Source: Lentimicrobium sp.
GTDB lineage: Bacteria > Bacteroidota > Bacteroidia > Bacteroidales > Lentimicrobiaceae
Direction of reading: 5' to 3'
NCBI GenBank assembly: GCA_019429275.1
Contig: JAHYJC010000011.1
Coordinates: 41,250-105,249 of the forward strand
Length of the DNA: 64,000 bases
Shown here piece after piece: positions 35,921 to 49,100 of the stretch; the stretch's first letter is position 1; the number at the start of each line of letters is the position of its first letter. The notes under the pieces were generated by a model that worked only from the letters and a program-made list of their open reading frames with translations, made no database searches and was not told where the DNA came from. The translations under genes were made by a program, and so were the position numbers.

Positions 35921-37225
35921 ATGGAACATGTGTTGCCCGAAAGCATCCCACTGTATGCTTCAATTCCGTTTTTAATTATGCTGATGATGATAGCAGTTGG
36001 ACCGTTGCTTTTTCACCATTGGTGGGAAGAAAACAAAAACAAACTGATTATTTCACTGGCACTTGGCATTCCTACGGCCATTTACCTGATTTCCAACGGT
36101 TTTCTGCTGAATCTAGAGCATCAGATTATTTTTGATTACATTCCTTTCATTATTCTTCTTGGAGGACTTTTTATAATCACTGGTGGCATAAATCTGAGTG
36201 GGGATATTGAAGCCAAGCCGTCAACAAACCTGGTATTTCTGGGTATAGGAGCGGTTCTTGCCTCATTGATGGGTACAACCGGGGCTGCCATGCTTTTAAT
36301 CAGGCCGGTAATTAACACCAATTCCCAAAGAAAATTCAAGGTTCATACTATTTTATTCTTTATTGCCATTGTTGCCAATGCCGGCGGATTGCTCACTCCA
36401 TTGGGTGATCCTCCATTGTTCCTGCTTTATCTCAGGGGCGCTCCGTTTGGATGGTTTTTTCAATTGTTACCCGAATGGTTGCTTGCAAACGGGCTGCTTC
36501 TGCTCATTTTTTATTTAACAGACAAATATTATTACAGCAAAGAACCGGCAGAAAATATAGCATTTGACAAATCCAACATCAGACCTATAAAACTGAAGGG
36601 AACCTTTAATTTTATTTTTCTTGCCGGTGTTGTATTTTCTGTTGCATTCCTCAACAAACAATACATTACAGCCATAGAACACAACCATTATCTGGCCTTC
36701 ATTCGCGAAGCAACCATATTGCTAATGGCCGGACTTTCACTGTACTTCACCTCCACTACATTACGGCAGGCCAATAAATTTACCTATGGCCCGATCATAG
36801 AAGTAGCCTACCTTTTCCTTGGTATTTTTATAACCATGGTTCCTGCCCTGTTGTGGCTCGAAACCAATGCTAAATCGCTGGGCGTTGAAACCATAGCTCA
36901 ATTCTACTATGCTACCGGGGCTTTAAGTTCTTTCCTCGACAATGCCCCGACCGCAGTTTCTTTTTATAATCTGGCTCTTGGCCTGACTGAGCCCGGAACT
37001 ACCGGACTGGTGGCCGGGATTCCTGATTACTATCTGAAGGCCATTTCGGTCGGTGCCGTATTCTTTGGTTCGATGACTTACATTGGTAACGGACCCAACT
37101 TTATGGTCAAAGCCATTGCTGAAGAAAACAAAATCAATATGCCGGGATTTTTCGCCTACATGATTAAGTTTTCACTCATTGTATTACTGCCGGTTTATAT
37201 ACTGGTTCAGTTGATTCTGTTATAA
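35921..37225 (+). CDS. Sodium/proton antiporter of the NhaD/CitMHS ion-transporter superfamily
   Basis: 434 residues with about eleven predicted membrane helices, almost no soluble part. GAVLASLMGTTGAAMLLIRPVI and NAGGLLTPLGDPPLFLLYL are the two conserved re-entrant-type regions of this superfamily; SFLDNAPTAVSFY and FGSMTYIGNGPNFMVKAI match the second half. The closest type is NhaD sodium/proton antiport. Anion or citrate transport by related members cannot be ruled out. A strong hairpin terminator follows. Confidence 0.85.
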   Translation: MEHVLPESIPLYASIPFLIMLMMIAVGPLLFHHWWEENKNKLIISLALGIPTAIYLISNGFLLNLEHQIIFDYIPFIILLGGLFIITGGINLSGDIEAKPSTNLVFLGIGAVLASLMGTTGAAMLLIRPVINTNSQRKFKVHTILFFIAIVANAGGLLTPLGDPPLFLLYLRGAPFGWFFQLLPEWLLANGLLLLIFYLTDKYYYSKEPAENIAFDKSNIRPIKLKGTFNFIFLAGVVFSVAFLNKQYITAIEHNHYLAFIREATILLMAGLSLYFTSTTLRQANKFTYGPIIEVAYLFLGIFITMVPALLWLETNAKSLGVETIAQFYYATGALSSFLDNAPTAVSFYNLALGLTEPGTTGLVAGIPDYYLKAISVGAVFFGSMTYIGNGPNFMVKAIAEENKINMPGFFAYMIKFSLIVLLPVYILVQLILL

Positions 37226-37249
37226 TTATTAAATTTGCTGATGCGATTC

Positions 37250-37289
37250 AATAGTGTCAGGGATACATTAATCCCTGACACTATTTTTT
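37250..37289 (+). terminator. Strong intrinsic terminator after the antiporter gene
   Basis: Perfect 15-bp stem (37250-37264 with 37271-37285; arms begin AATAGTGTCAGG), 6-base loop, T-run from 37284 to 37289. It is 25 bp after the stop codon. Confidence 0.9.
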
Positions 37290-37419
37290 GTATCTTTAAA
37301 TTCAGAAACTTAGATTTTCCCAGAAGCAAGGGCTTATGAATCAAGCATGAGGCAAACAATTCAAACGGACCGCACCTGATATTTAATGAACCGTTGCATA
37401 ATTTTTAATTTATCTTTCG

Positions 37420-38925
37420 ATGACCTCATTCAGAACGATTGTAGTTTCATTGTTTTTGATTTTCCCGGCTGCAGGCAGTCTCCATGCCCAAAGCAGGCTT
37501 GTCACTCCGCTTAAAGCTTCTGGTTTTTCAAAATTAACTTCCAACAAGGAGGTAACTGACTTTATCAGACAATGCGATGCCCAAAGCAATCTGGTTTCTG
37601 CTTCATTTTTCCCTTTGCAGAATGGTCTCGAAATACCGGTAGTAAAAATTACCAGGCCGGGAAATAAAAACAAACGCCTGAGGGTTTTAATGATCGCTCA
37701 ACAACATGGCAATGAACCTTCGGGAATGGAAGCAATGCTGAGCCTGATTTCAGCTTTTGCTGCCAATGAAAATCATGCGATTTTAAAACATCTTGAGTTG
37801 ATGATAATTCCCCAATGCAATCCCTGGGGCAGCGATCACCACCTCAGGCGCAACAACAAAGGAATTGACCTTAATCGCGACCATCTGTTGATCAGGGCTG
37901 AAGAAACCGCCATCATTCAATCTGTTTTCAGAGAATTTAACCCTGAAATGACGGTTGATTTTCATGAATACTATCCCTATGGAATTGACTGGGAAGAATT
38001 TGGGTATCGCCGTAACTTCGATATTCAGGTGGGCGGACTCACCAATGTTAATACCAGCAAAGAATTCCGCAGGCTTTTTAAATCATTAACCCTTCCAGAT
38101 GTAAAAAAACACCTCAACCGGCATAGTTTCTCCTTTTTTGAATACACATTGGGCGACTTTCCCGCCGGTGAAAGGCTGAGGCACAGCACAGTTGATATAA
38201 ACGATGGCCGGCAAAGTCCGGGAATCACAGGCACTTTTTCGCTGATTGTGGAAGGCATGAACGGGAGAGATTCACTGCAAAATCTTGAGAGAAGGTCAGA
38301 AAGCCAATACCAGACGGCAGTAGCATTGCTTCAGTTTGCAAAAAAACACCGCCGGCAGATAAGTAAAGAGGTGAATCGTTTCCGTGAATTAAATCATCAG
38401 CCCACTAAAAAAATTGCTATAATTCAGGAGCATTTCAAGGGTGATGAAATCCTGGATTATCCATTATGGTCAATCAGAACCGGAACCGATACCCTTTTCA
38501 AGGTAAAGGCTTATCACCCTGAGGTAAAGGCCATTGAAACCGTTGATCCTCCTCTGGCTTACCTGATTCCTGTTACTGATACCATGCTGATGGCCTGGAT
38601 CAGGCGTTCAGGCTTTACTTACACCGATTCAGTTCCGGCAAAAGGCAGGTTCTCCGGCTATCGCATTAAAGGCACAGAGAAAACAAATTTTGAAGGATAC
38701 CCCGGAACATTGCCTTTAGTTGAGAAAGTGACTGTAACAAATCTGAAACCTGAGGATTATCTTCTCGTTCCTGTGCGGGGTATTTTCAGCCTGAAGATAG
38801 TTCTTGCCCTTGAGCCCAGGGCCATGCATGGTTTGCCCACTTATCCGGAGTTTCAATATATAATTTTGGGAGAAAATTATCCTGTTCTGAGGATGGAAAA
38901 AGAAGCCGGTAAGCCACGGTCATAA
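37420..38925 (+). CDS. Exported M14-family zinc carboxypeptidase
   Basis: 501 residues. Signal peptide to about residue 24 (AAGSLHAQ). The M14 catalytic domain spans about 50-320. Zinc ligands are His 96 and Glu 99 in QHGNEPSG and His 182 in DFHEYYP. The LNRD motif is seen in GIDLNRDHLL, and Glu 278 in VEGMN is the likely catalytic base. The C-terminal 180 residues are beta-rich. It probably trims peptides in the periplasm. Succinylglutamate-desuccinylase-like members share these motifs, so the substrate is uncertain. A TATCTTTCG -7-like sequence ends directly before the ATG. Confidence 0.85.
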   Translation: MTSFRTIVVSLFLIFPAAGSLHAQSRLVTPLKASGFSKLTSNKEVTDFIRQCDAQSNLVSASFFPLQNGLEIPVVKITRPGNKNKRLRVLMIAQQHGNEPSGMEAMLSLISAFAANENHAILKHLELMIIPQCNPWGSDHHLRRNNKGIDLNRDHLLIRAEETAIIQSVFREFNPEMTVDFHEYYPYGIDWEEFGYRRNFDIQVGGLTNVNTSKEFRRLFKSLTLPDVKKHLNRHSFSFFEYTLGDFPAGERLRHSTVDINDGRQSPGITGTFSLIVEGMNGRDSLQNLERRSESQYQTAVALLQFAKKHRRQISKEVNRFRELNHQPTKKIAIIQEHFKGDEILDYPLWSIRTGTDTLFKVKAYHPEVKAIETVDPPLAYLIPVTDTMLMAWIRRSGFTYTDSVPAKGRFSGYRIKGTEKTNFEGYPGTLPLVEKVTVTNLKPEDYLLVPVRGIFSLKIVLALEPRAMHGLPTYPEFQYIILGENYPVLRMEKEAGKPRS

Positions 38926-38963
38926 AAGATTTTGTAAAGAAACCTGTCTGGCATAAAACCAAA

Positions 38964-38989
38964 GAAGGCCCTTTTCTGGGCCTTCTTCG
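38964..38989. terminator. Bidirectional hairpin between convergent genes
   Basis: AAGAAGGCCC and GGGCCTTCTT arms around a TTTTCT loop. It lies between the M14 peptidase and PorP/SprF genes. On the minus strand it is followed by a T-rich stretch. Confidence 0.75.
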
Positions 38990-39034
38990 CGAAAACCATT
39001 ACAGTAAAATGGTTGGGGGAATCGCTTATCTTGA

Positions 39035-40150
39035 TCAGAAAGGAGTGCATTCAAGTTCTTCTCTTGAACGCTTGCTTTGGGTCGAGAATCCAAACCCTCC
39101 GCCGCTTCTCCTTCCGCGGTTAAACATGTTGAAATCGTCGAGTTCAATGATAACTGAAATTTCATGTGAGCATCCGGTTGCTGTTCTGATTTCGGTGAGA
39201 ATAAAATCGTAGGTATAATTAAGCTTCATACGTGTATTCGGCGAAAGGGGTGCATTCAGTCCAATCATGAAAATAAGATCATTTGATTTTACAAATTCTG
39301 TAGTTCGGTTCCTGAACCAAACGCCTGTATAAATAGATGATTTCAGAAGATTGACACCCATGGCATAGGTTCTAAAATCGGCCTGAGACTCATAAATAAA
39401 CCCGGGATTAAACTTAAAGGTGTTTTTGTTTGATTGAGATCTTTGAAAGTACAATTTGTCTCCGTCACCATCTAACTCAAGCACAATATCTCCGGTAATG
39501 ACAAGTTTCCGTGGCAATGGAGAGGTGAGTCCGATAAAGGATTCGTTGGGGCGAAATAAATGATGCACAGCAAGGCCAAAAGTTCCCTGAATGGCACTGA
39601 AAGCGTTGCTGCTTTCGGTAAATCTGAAAACACCACCGACAGAAAAATCGGGATAAAAAACGCTGCCATTGTCAGGAACCTGAAAATTTGTTTCATAAAT
39701 ATTTCCGTAAACGGGATGCAGCTGATCTGTAAAAACCAGATTATCCCAGTTCAGGCTTTTCTGAACAAAAGAGGTCATAACTCCAACCTGTGAGACCATA
39801 TTTTCCTGAAGTTGCACCCTTACAGCAGTTGATAGTCCAACCGAAGAGGTTTTCATATAGCCGGTTCCGGCATTTTCTTTCATTACCACCAGTCCCAGGC
39901 CTCCTGAGCCGGGAATATTCCTTTCGGCCATATCCATGGTGAAGTTGTAATTGCGCAGTTCACCAGGCAATTGAGGCCACTGATCGCGGACAGTAAAACT
40001 GGCCCGCAAACCGGGGTTCAATCCAACAGCACCAGGATTGTAATATACAGCGTTATTGTAAAATTGAGAAAACAACGGATCCTGAGCCTTGGTGCTAAAA
40101 GCAATTGAAAGAAAGAAGGCGATGAGTAGATATATACCTGACTTTTTCAT
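39035..40150 (-). CDS. PorP/SprF-family T9SS outer-membrane protein
   Basis: 371 residues. Signal peptide to about residue 22. QDPLFSQFYNNAVYYNPGAVGL and LRASFTVRDQWPQLPGELRNYNFTMD at the start are diagnostic for the PorP/SprF family. The rest is an outer-membrane barrel of alternating strands to about residue 330, then a glycine-rich, charged tail. SprF-like proteins act with type B sorting-domain cargo in its export or attachment. The gene begins 36 bp after the giant type B protein gene on the same strand, the SprB-SprF order, so they are a probable pair. Confidence 0.92.
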   Translation of the reverse strand: MKKSGIYLLIAFFLSIAFSTKAQDPLFSQFYNNAVYYNPGAVGLNPGLRASFTVRDQWPQLPGELRNYNFTMDMAERNIPGSGGLGLVVMKENAGTGYMKTSSVGLSTAVRVQLQENMVSQVGVMTSFVQKSLNWDNLVFTDQLHPVYGNIYETNFQVPDNGSVFYPDFSVGGVFRFTESSNAFSAIQGTFGLAVHHLFRPNESFIGLTSPLPRKLVITGDIVLELDGDGDKLYFQRSQSNKNTFKFNPGFIYESQADFRTYAMGVNLLKSSIYTGVWFRNRTTEFVKSNDLIFMIGLNAPLSPNTRMKLNYTYDFILTEIRTATGCSHEISVIIELDDFNMFNRGRRSGGGFGFSTQSKRSREELECTPF

Positions 40151-40186
40151 AACTGTTTTTTTTTCAGTAGGTGGTGATGTTGAATT

Positions 40187-43100
40187 TTAGCGAACAAGGG
40201 TTATTGTACCATAAGGAACCTGTGGCATATTGAGGTTGTTCCCAACATCATTCCCACGCCAGATGGTACCATCTTTAAATACACCCGTTGCTTTCCACAT
40301 ATATGTATCCTGATGTAAGAGATTTCCGTTAAATACGCCATTCCAGCCCTCAACAGGTGATCCGTTGGCATCCAGTTCTGACGATGTCCACAAAATGTTG
40401 CCCCAGGTATCATAAACTTCAATGGTATAGGTACTTAAATTGACACCCACCGGTTTGAACATCCTGACTTCAGGGTTCGGATTGTTGGGCGAGAATGCAT
40501 TGGGCACCCACAGTCCTTTGTAAATGAAACTATAGTCCATGGTTAAGGTATCGGGACATCCGAATTCATTGAGTGTAATAAGGCTGATCTCGTAATCACC
40601 ATCTGCCGGGAAATTAACAACCGGGTTGATTTCAAATGATGCGATTCCGGTACCAAAATCCCATTCGTAGGCTTTTGCTCCGATTGAACCATTGATAAAC
40701 TGGACGCGGCCCTGGGTGTTTTCGAAGTTCTCGGTATATGAGAAAGCACTGATTGGTTTCGGATTAACGGTAACCGTCTGAAGGGTCGTATCGGCACAGC
40801 CATGGCCATCAACAATCACAAGTGATACATCATAATCACCCACATGGCTGAAGATAAAATCAGGATTCTGAACTCCGGCCAGCCCGAGCATCGTGATTGA
40901 ATCACTGAATCTCCACCACCACTGATCAATGGCTGTATCGGCGCTATAGCTATGGTCAGCAAAGAAAGTGTGATTGTTCTGGCAGGCAAGGCTATAGGAG
41001 AAATCAGCAACCGGCAGATGATATACATTCACTGTTTTGCTAACCGTATTGGTACAACCAAATTGGTTGGTAACAGTCAGGGAAACAGGATAATTTCCGG
41101 GAAGTACGTATCTGTAAGCCGGATTGCGTATAGAAGTTGTGTCATACACTGTTGTTGGGTCGCCAAAGTCCCAGAACCAGGTTTGTATTTTTGAATCAGT
41201 CCAGGTTGATTGATCCATGAAAACAGTATTCTGAGTCATACATGCATCAGGTGCGAAGAATTGTGCTGTTGGAGAGGCCAGCACCCTAACCGTTTGTGAG
41301 GTAGTATCGCTCACCGTTCTTCCTGAAACCGTTGTTGAAACAACCAGGCTTACAGAATAGGTTCCGCCCTGCTGATATATGTGGCTTACAACTGGCTGTG
41401 GAGTGTAGTAAACCATTGAATTTCCATCGCCAAATATCCATTCCCACTTGTCAATCGGGTTTCCGCAGGTTGAAAGATCGCGGAATGAAAGTTCATGACG
41501 CTCACAAATGAGGGTGTCGAGTTGCGCAAAAACAGCATTTATACATGGCATGCGATCAACATCCATTGTATAAGTGGCAGCACATCCTGACGATGTAATT
41601 GTTGTCAGGCTCACACTGAATATTCCTGTGGTCTGGTAGAAATGCGTAGTCCCTGCAGGTGCAACATAAATCGTATCAACCGAACCATCGCCATAATTCC
41701 AGATCCAGGTATTGATGATACTGCCATTCCCGAATGACTGATCGGTAAAATAAATGGTACTGTCGCAGGCGCCTGCAGTATAAGTGAATGAAGGTAACGG
41801 CAATTGCATTATTTCCACTCTTTCATAAACAGTTGTCTGACAGTTGTTCTTATCAGTTGCCAGCAAAGAAACAAGGTACGAACCCGGAGATGCGAAATAA
41901 TGAACCGGATTTCTTTGTGTTGATGTATTTTGAATGCCTGAGGCAGGATCATCGAAATTCCACTGGAAAGCAACCAATGAATCACCTGCCGGAGCAATTA
42001 GCAAAGGATTGAAGGATGTTGTGTCACCATGACAAGTAAAATTGCTCTCGATGGCCACTTCAAGTCCGGCCGGAATGCAGACTTCCTGACTAATTGTGTC
42101 GGTACAACCCCTCATATCTGTTACGATTAGCTTAACATTAAAGCAGCTATCGGTATGGTAAAAAGTATGGGTGGGATTCATAAGTGTTGAGGTATAGCCC
42201 GGGGCAAATTCCCATAGCCAGCCAGTGATTGCGCCCTGAAAACTTGATGATGCATCCTGGAATGATACTGTACCATTTGCACATGGATTTGTGGTATAGT
42301 TAAATGCAGCCACCGGAGCAGGGAATATCTGAACCTGCATGGTTGTGGTTGCTGAACATCCACTGGCCGAAGTAACGGTAAGCATTACATTGTACAAGCC
42401 ATCCTGACCGTATTGGTACACAGGATGCTGAAGAATAGAAGTATCTGTGCCGGGAAGTGCGTTGGGATCATTAAAGTTCCACAACCAGCTAACAATCGGC
42501 TCTCCGGTAACGGTAAACGACAAATCGTTAAAACTGGTAACATTTCCGCTGCAGGCACTTGAGAAATTGAATGCCGCAACAGGAACCGCACCAATGTTAA
42601 TCGTTTGGGTAATGCTGTTGGAACATCCCTCAGTATTAATAACCGAAAGAGTAATCTGGAACGCACCGGGAACGTAATAGGTGTGCACGGGTGACTGTAA
42701 GTTAGAAACCGCTGTTCCATCGCCGAAATTCCATTCAAATGAAACAATGGAAGAAAGATCCATCACTGTAGTATCGGGCTCGAACAATACCGGCTGAGTA
42801 ACGCAGGTTCCTGATGTGGTAAGGAAACCAACTGCCGGAGGTGGCGTAATGTCAACATTGTGCTGAACCGTATTGGTACATCCGCCTGCACTGGTTGTTG
42901 TTAGAGTGACGGTAAAAGTACCTGCAGTATTATACACGTGTATGGGATGCTGCAAATCCGATGTGTTTGATATTCCTGAAGCAGGATCTCCAAAGTTCCA
43001 TAACCACTGTACAATAGCCGGCCCGCCGTTTGCAACAGACTGGTCGGTGAATGCTACAGCATTCCCCTGGCAGGCTTCGTTAAAGGTAAATTCAGCCACA

Positions 43101-46100
43101 GGACCGGGAACAATCTGCACATTCAAGATTGTTGATGCCTCGCAGCCCAGCTGATTGGTAATTGTTAAAGTAACAGGGTATAAACCCGGTGTTGTATAGA
43201 GATGAGATACATTAGGATTGTCCGGAGCCATTATCAGTAAAGTGTTTCCATCGCCAAAATCCCATAGCCACGAAGTAATTACACTTCCGTTGGCAACAGA
43301 AAGATCATTGAACTGAACATCTGAGCCAGTACATGCAGGAGCGGCAAATCCGAACATTGCCACAGGGCCAGGTACAATACTTACGGCATGCTCAACAGTG
43401 GCAGTGCATCCCTGAATATCCGTAATGGTAAGCCTTACAAAGTAAATGCCATGACTTGTGTAAATATGCTCAGGATCAGCCAGAACCGAAGTAGAGCCAT
43501 CTCCGAACTCCCAGAACCAGGCAAGGGTTGTAGTCATATCAACAAAAGTTGAGCTGGTAAACTGAACAGCATCATTTGCACAACCGGAAGTAGAAGTAAA
43601 ATCAACAAACGGGGCCGGAGCAATGTTAATTACCCTGGTAACTGTGTCGGTGCATGAATTGGCAGTGGTTACAGTCAGAAGAACGGTATAGTTGCCTGGT
43701 TGTAAAAATGTATGTGTAGGATGCTGCAGCGATGAGGTATTATTGACACCCGAAGTGGGATCGCCAAAGTCCCAGTCCCAGTTTACAATTTGTCCGCCAC
43801 CATTGCTTTGCGATAGGTCGGTAAAGGTGACAGGTTGTCCGAGACATGAAACATTACTGATAAAGTTAGCTACAGGGCTCGGTACAACGGTTACCTGACG
43901 GGTTACCGTATTTTCGCATCCGTTGGAAGTTGTGATGTTGAGTGTAACATTGTAAACGCCTGAGTTACCATACTGATGTGTTACATGCGGGCTGTTGGGG
44001 AAGCTAACCGTTGTTGTGTTGCCATCGCCGAATATCCATTCCCACTCAGTAATATATCCCGTTGTTGCGAATGACAAATCGGTAAACGCAGTTTCTGTTT
44101 CAAAACAGGTAGGTTCGCTATAAGCAAAGTAAGCAACCGGTAGCTCACTGATTACGATAACATGACTGACAGAGTTTGAACAACCTGTTGTGTCGGTAAT
44201 GGTAAGTGTTACCAGATAATTTCCGGCAGTTGCATACTGATACTGCGGATCCTGATAATTTGAAACGCCTCCGTCACCAAATTCCCAGGCAAATGTTGCA
44301 ATCGCATTAAGATCAACAACTGTGGGATCGGTAAAGAAACTGGTTAGCGAATTTGCACAAGATGTTTCCCAGGTAAATTCAACCGGAGGAGTAGTGTTTA
44401 CCGTAATCTGTTTCGTAATTGATGATGTACAGTTATTAATATTAGTTATGTTCAGGGTTACATCAAATGTGCCTGGCCCGGAAAATATATGAGTCGGATT
44501 TTGGAGGCCGGAAGTATTATTTACGCCTGAAGCGGGATCTCCAAAGTTCCATGACCATTGAATAATTGCCGGACCTCCGTTTGGATTGCTCTGATCGCTG
44601 AAAACGGTGGGAGTTTCTGCACAGCCCTGTTCAATGGTGAAATTGGCTAAAGGTCCTGATGATATAAGCACATTCATTGATGAAGATGCATCACAACCCA
44701 ATAGGTTAGTAACAGTTAGTGTTACTGAATACATGCCCGCAATGGCATAGGTATGCGTTACATCGGGATTTCCGGGAGCATTAACGGTTGTTGTATTTCC
44801 GTCACCAAAATCCCAATGCCACTGACTGATTGTGCTTCCTGATGCAAAAGAATTGTCGTTAAATGCAACTTCTGAACCAACACAGGCAGGAGTTGTGAAA
44901 CTAAACATTGCAACAGGCCCTTCAACCACGTTCACAAAATATGAAACACTGGCTTTGCATCCCGATAAATTTGTTATCGTCAGAGAAACATTATAGATAC
45001 CTGCAATAGCATATACATGCAGAGGATCGGGTTCTCCGGTCGTAAAACCATCACCGAAATTCCACAACCATGATTGAGTAGTTGCAGGATCAACAAAAGT
45101 TGAGCTGGTAAACTGCACCTCATTGCCGGCACATCCATTGGTGAACACGAAATCAACAAAAGGAGCGGGGTCAACAACAATCACTTGTGTTATAACATCA
45201 GTACATGAATTGGCAGTGGTTACCGTAAGGCTTACTGAGTAGGATCCGGCCTGACTATAGATATGTGATGGATTCTGCAGGCTTGATGTGTTATTTACAC
45301 CCGAAGCCAGATCTCCAAAGTCCCACGCCCAGCTTACAATTTGTCCGCTACCGTTTGCCTGTGAAAGATCGGTAAAATTAACCGGCTCTCCCAAACAGGT
45401 TGTGGAGTTGATAAAATTGGCAACCGGATTTGGCGTTATCTGAACCTGAAGGGTAACAGAATTTTCGCAACCTTCCGAAGTGGTAATATTAAGAGTTACA
45501 TTATAAGTACCTGCATTTGCATATATGTGACTGACATTGGGATTATCGGGGAAATACACAATGGTTGAATTTCCGTCACCGAAAATCCATTCCCATTCGG
45601 TAATGAAACCACTTGAGGCATATGACTGATCGTTAAAGAACGTTTCGCTTTGCAAACAGGTTGGTGCTGAAAAACTGAAGAATGCAACCGGCGTCGGACT
45701 CACTGTTATAGGGTGGCTTACAGAATTTGTACAACCCGCTGTATCAGTTACCATAAGAGTCACCAGATAATTGCCTGCAGCTGAATACATATGCTGCGGA
45801 TCTTTAAGATTGGATTGACCTCCGTCGCCAAAATTCCATAAATAGCTTGCAATAGCATCAATATTTACAACCGTCGGATCGGTAAAAAAGCTTGTAAGAT
45901 TGCTTTCACACGCTGCCTGCCAGGTGAATTCAACTGCCGGAGCATCGCCTACTGTAATCTGTTTGGTGATGGTATCATTACAGTTATTAAAGTTTGTGAT
46001 GGCCAGCGTAACATTGTAAACTCCGGGTGCACTGAAAATATGCTGTGGGTCTTCAAGGTTGGATGTATTGAAGATGCCTGAAGCAGGATCATCAAAATTC

Positions 46101-49100
46101 CAATCCCAACTTACTACATTTCCGGCTCCATTGGGGAAAGAAGCATCCTGGAAGTTCACCAGAAGATCTTCGCAAAGGGTGGTATAGTAAAAGTTGGCTA
46201 TAGGATTCGGAGTTATGGTAACCTGTGTTGACCAGGTATTTTCGCATCCGAATGAATTCATAACATTCAGCGTAACCTCAAATATTCCTGAATTTGTGTA
46301 TGTATGTTCTACATTCGGATCATTTGGGAAAAATATCGTTTCTTCAGGTGATCCATCTCCGAAATTCCAAACCCAGCGTGTAATATAACCGTTTTCTGTA
46401 GATGAGAGATTATTAAACTGAATAGAAGTATTCTGGCAGTTAGGAGTTTCAAAACTGAAGAATGCGATGGGGGAACTATTAATCTGAACAATATGTGTCA
46501 CCGATGATGAGTTTCCGAGAGTATCAGTAACAGTAAGGGTTACATTATATGTTCCAATTGCCGGGAAAGTATGCGATGGATTCATCACGTTGGCATAAAA
46601 TCCGTCTCCGAAATTCCAGTGCCATACGGCAATAGAATTAATATCGGTAATAACCTCGTCAACGATAAAGTTCGTTTCCTGGCCTTCACATATCGGATCC
46701 CATGAAAAATCAAGATTTGGATTCTGATTGATATAAATCACCATCTGATCACTAAATGTTCCGCAGCCAAGATAGCTTTCGGCAGTCAGAATAAGGGTTA
46801 CAGCACCATTGGCAATGTCATCATTGCTGGGCTGATAGGTAGGTGTAAAGGTATTTTCTCCTGTAAGGATGCCGTTTCCGGTACTTGTCCAGATGAAACT
46901 CTGGGCATTGTTTACAAATGCACCTGAAACCGTGTGAGAGCAAGTCTGGCAAATGGTTACATCTGGACCGGCTTCTACGGTAGCAGTAGGTGTAATTGTA
47001 AGTACTTGTGAATCAGTAATATCGGCACATGGCGGGTTTGAAGCAATCAGCGTAAGCACCACACTACCCGAAATTATATCGAGCTGACTCGGAATATAGG
47101 TTGGTGTGAGGGTTGTTCCATTTATGAAAAAACCGGAACCTGAAGTTGCCCAGGTCAGAGATGAGAAGTCGTAAGCTACAGCATCCATAATCAGATACTG
47201 TTCACCCTGGCAAATGGTGCCATCGGCTCCGGCATTGGCTTGTGGTTCTTGTCTTATGAATAGTGTCAATACATCAGAATTACTTCCGCTGCATGGAGCG
47301 GATGAAGTTCCTGTTAAGGTAAGTTGCACAATGCCAGCAGCAATATCAGCAGGGCCGGGTGTGTAAACCGGATTAAGAATTGTTGCGTTGCTGAAAGTTC
47401 CTGAGCCGGAAGTTGTCCACAAAAGACTGCTGTAAAGCATTGCTGATGAACCGGTAATGTTGAAATTGCTTCCTTCGCAGGTTGTACCATCGGGGCCTGC
47501 ATTTACTGTAGCCTCAGGTTGAATGCTCAATAACATGGTGTCCGTTGCATCGGGGCAACCCCCGTTTGATGCTGACAGGGTAAGGGTAACCATTCCAATA
47601 TTGATGTCAGCATTTGAAGGGATGTAGGTTGGGGTAAGGGTGTTGGCATTCAGCCAGGTACCTGTGCCCGAACTGCTCCATTGCACTGAGGCATAATTTG
47701 AAGCATTTGCAGTAGTAATAATCAGCTGCGATCCGGAACAAATGGTTTCATCAATGCCTGCATCAGCCGTTGGTGTGTCCTGTATATAGAGAGTTTTGTT
47801 AAGGATAAGTGGCGCTGTACAAGGACTTTCCGGATACAGTGTTAATGTAAGTAAAACATAACCGGCCGTAAGGTCACCGGCGGCCGGCATGTATGTTGGG
47901 ATGAGATTGTTTTGATTGGTCAGCGTTCCCGATCCGAACGTAACCGACCATTCAAGGCTTGAATAACCCGATGCTGTTACACCGGTAACGGGAGCCGGAG
48001 CAAAACAAATGTTAAGGTCTCCTCCGGTTGTAGCTGTTGGTTGGGGAGTTATGGTAAGTACCATAAAGTCAGAAACTTCTGTGCATCCATAAACAGTAAA
48101 GGTTAAAGCTACACTTCCGTTCATGGCATCTGCCAGGCTCGGAGAGTAGGAAGGATTAATGCTGGCAGGATTGCTGAATGTCCCGCTGCCCGAAGTCGTC
48201 CAATAAACTGAAGTATGGTTGATGGCCGAAGCATCTGAAATTACATAAACACTACCTTGGCATATGTTTGCATCAGATCCGGCAAAAATTACCGGCAATG
48301 GAAGTACTGTAACGGTTACGCTGTTTGATTCGACAGAAGGGCAGCCATTTGTACTGCTTACTATTACAGAGTAATTACCTGAAGCAGAAACTGTAATGGC
48401 CGGAGTGGTTGCTCCGTTTGACCACAGGTAGGTAGCATATCCAACTGGCGCAGTAAGGGTTACATTTTCACCTTCGCAGATTGTGATTGGACCTTCTGGG
48501 GTTATTACAGGAGCCGGTGGTGTTGGGAATACGGTAACCTCAACATCGGCCGAAGGCAGACTGCTACATCCAAAGGCATCAGTAACAGTAACATTGTAAA
48601 CTCCGCTGACAGTAACTGTTATTTGCTGCGATGTTTGTCCGGTGCTCCACAGATAAGAGGCGAAACCTGCAGGAGCTGATAAGGTTACATTACCGCCATC
48701 ACAGAATGCAAGCGGGCCGCTGGATGTAATTACCGGCACAGTCAAATTGTGAGCATTCACGGTAATTTCGTTGGATGTAAGGCTTGCACACCCGTTGACA
48801 TCACTGGCAGTAACCGAATATGTTCCGGAAGTAGTAACAGTAATATCCTGAGTTGTTGATCCGTTTGACCAGAGGTATGCTGCATAGCCTGGCGTTGCTG
48901 ACAAAACAACACTTCCACCATCGCAAAATTCAACAGGTCCGTTTGCGGTAATTACCGGAGTTGTCGGAATAGGATTAACCGTAATGTCAAGACTCGAGGT
49001 ATTTCCGTCTCCGCATCCGTTCGCCGGAGTAACTGTGATGGTTCCTGAAACGGCTAAAGTTGAATAGTCAATGGTTATAGAATTGGTGCCAATACCTGAA

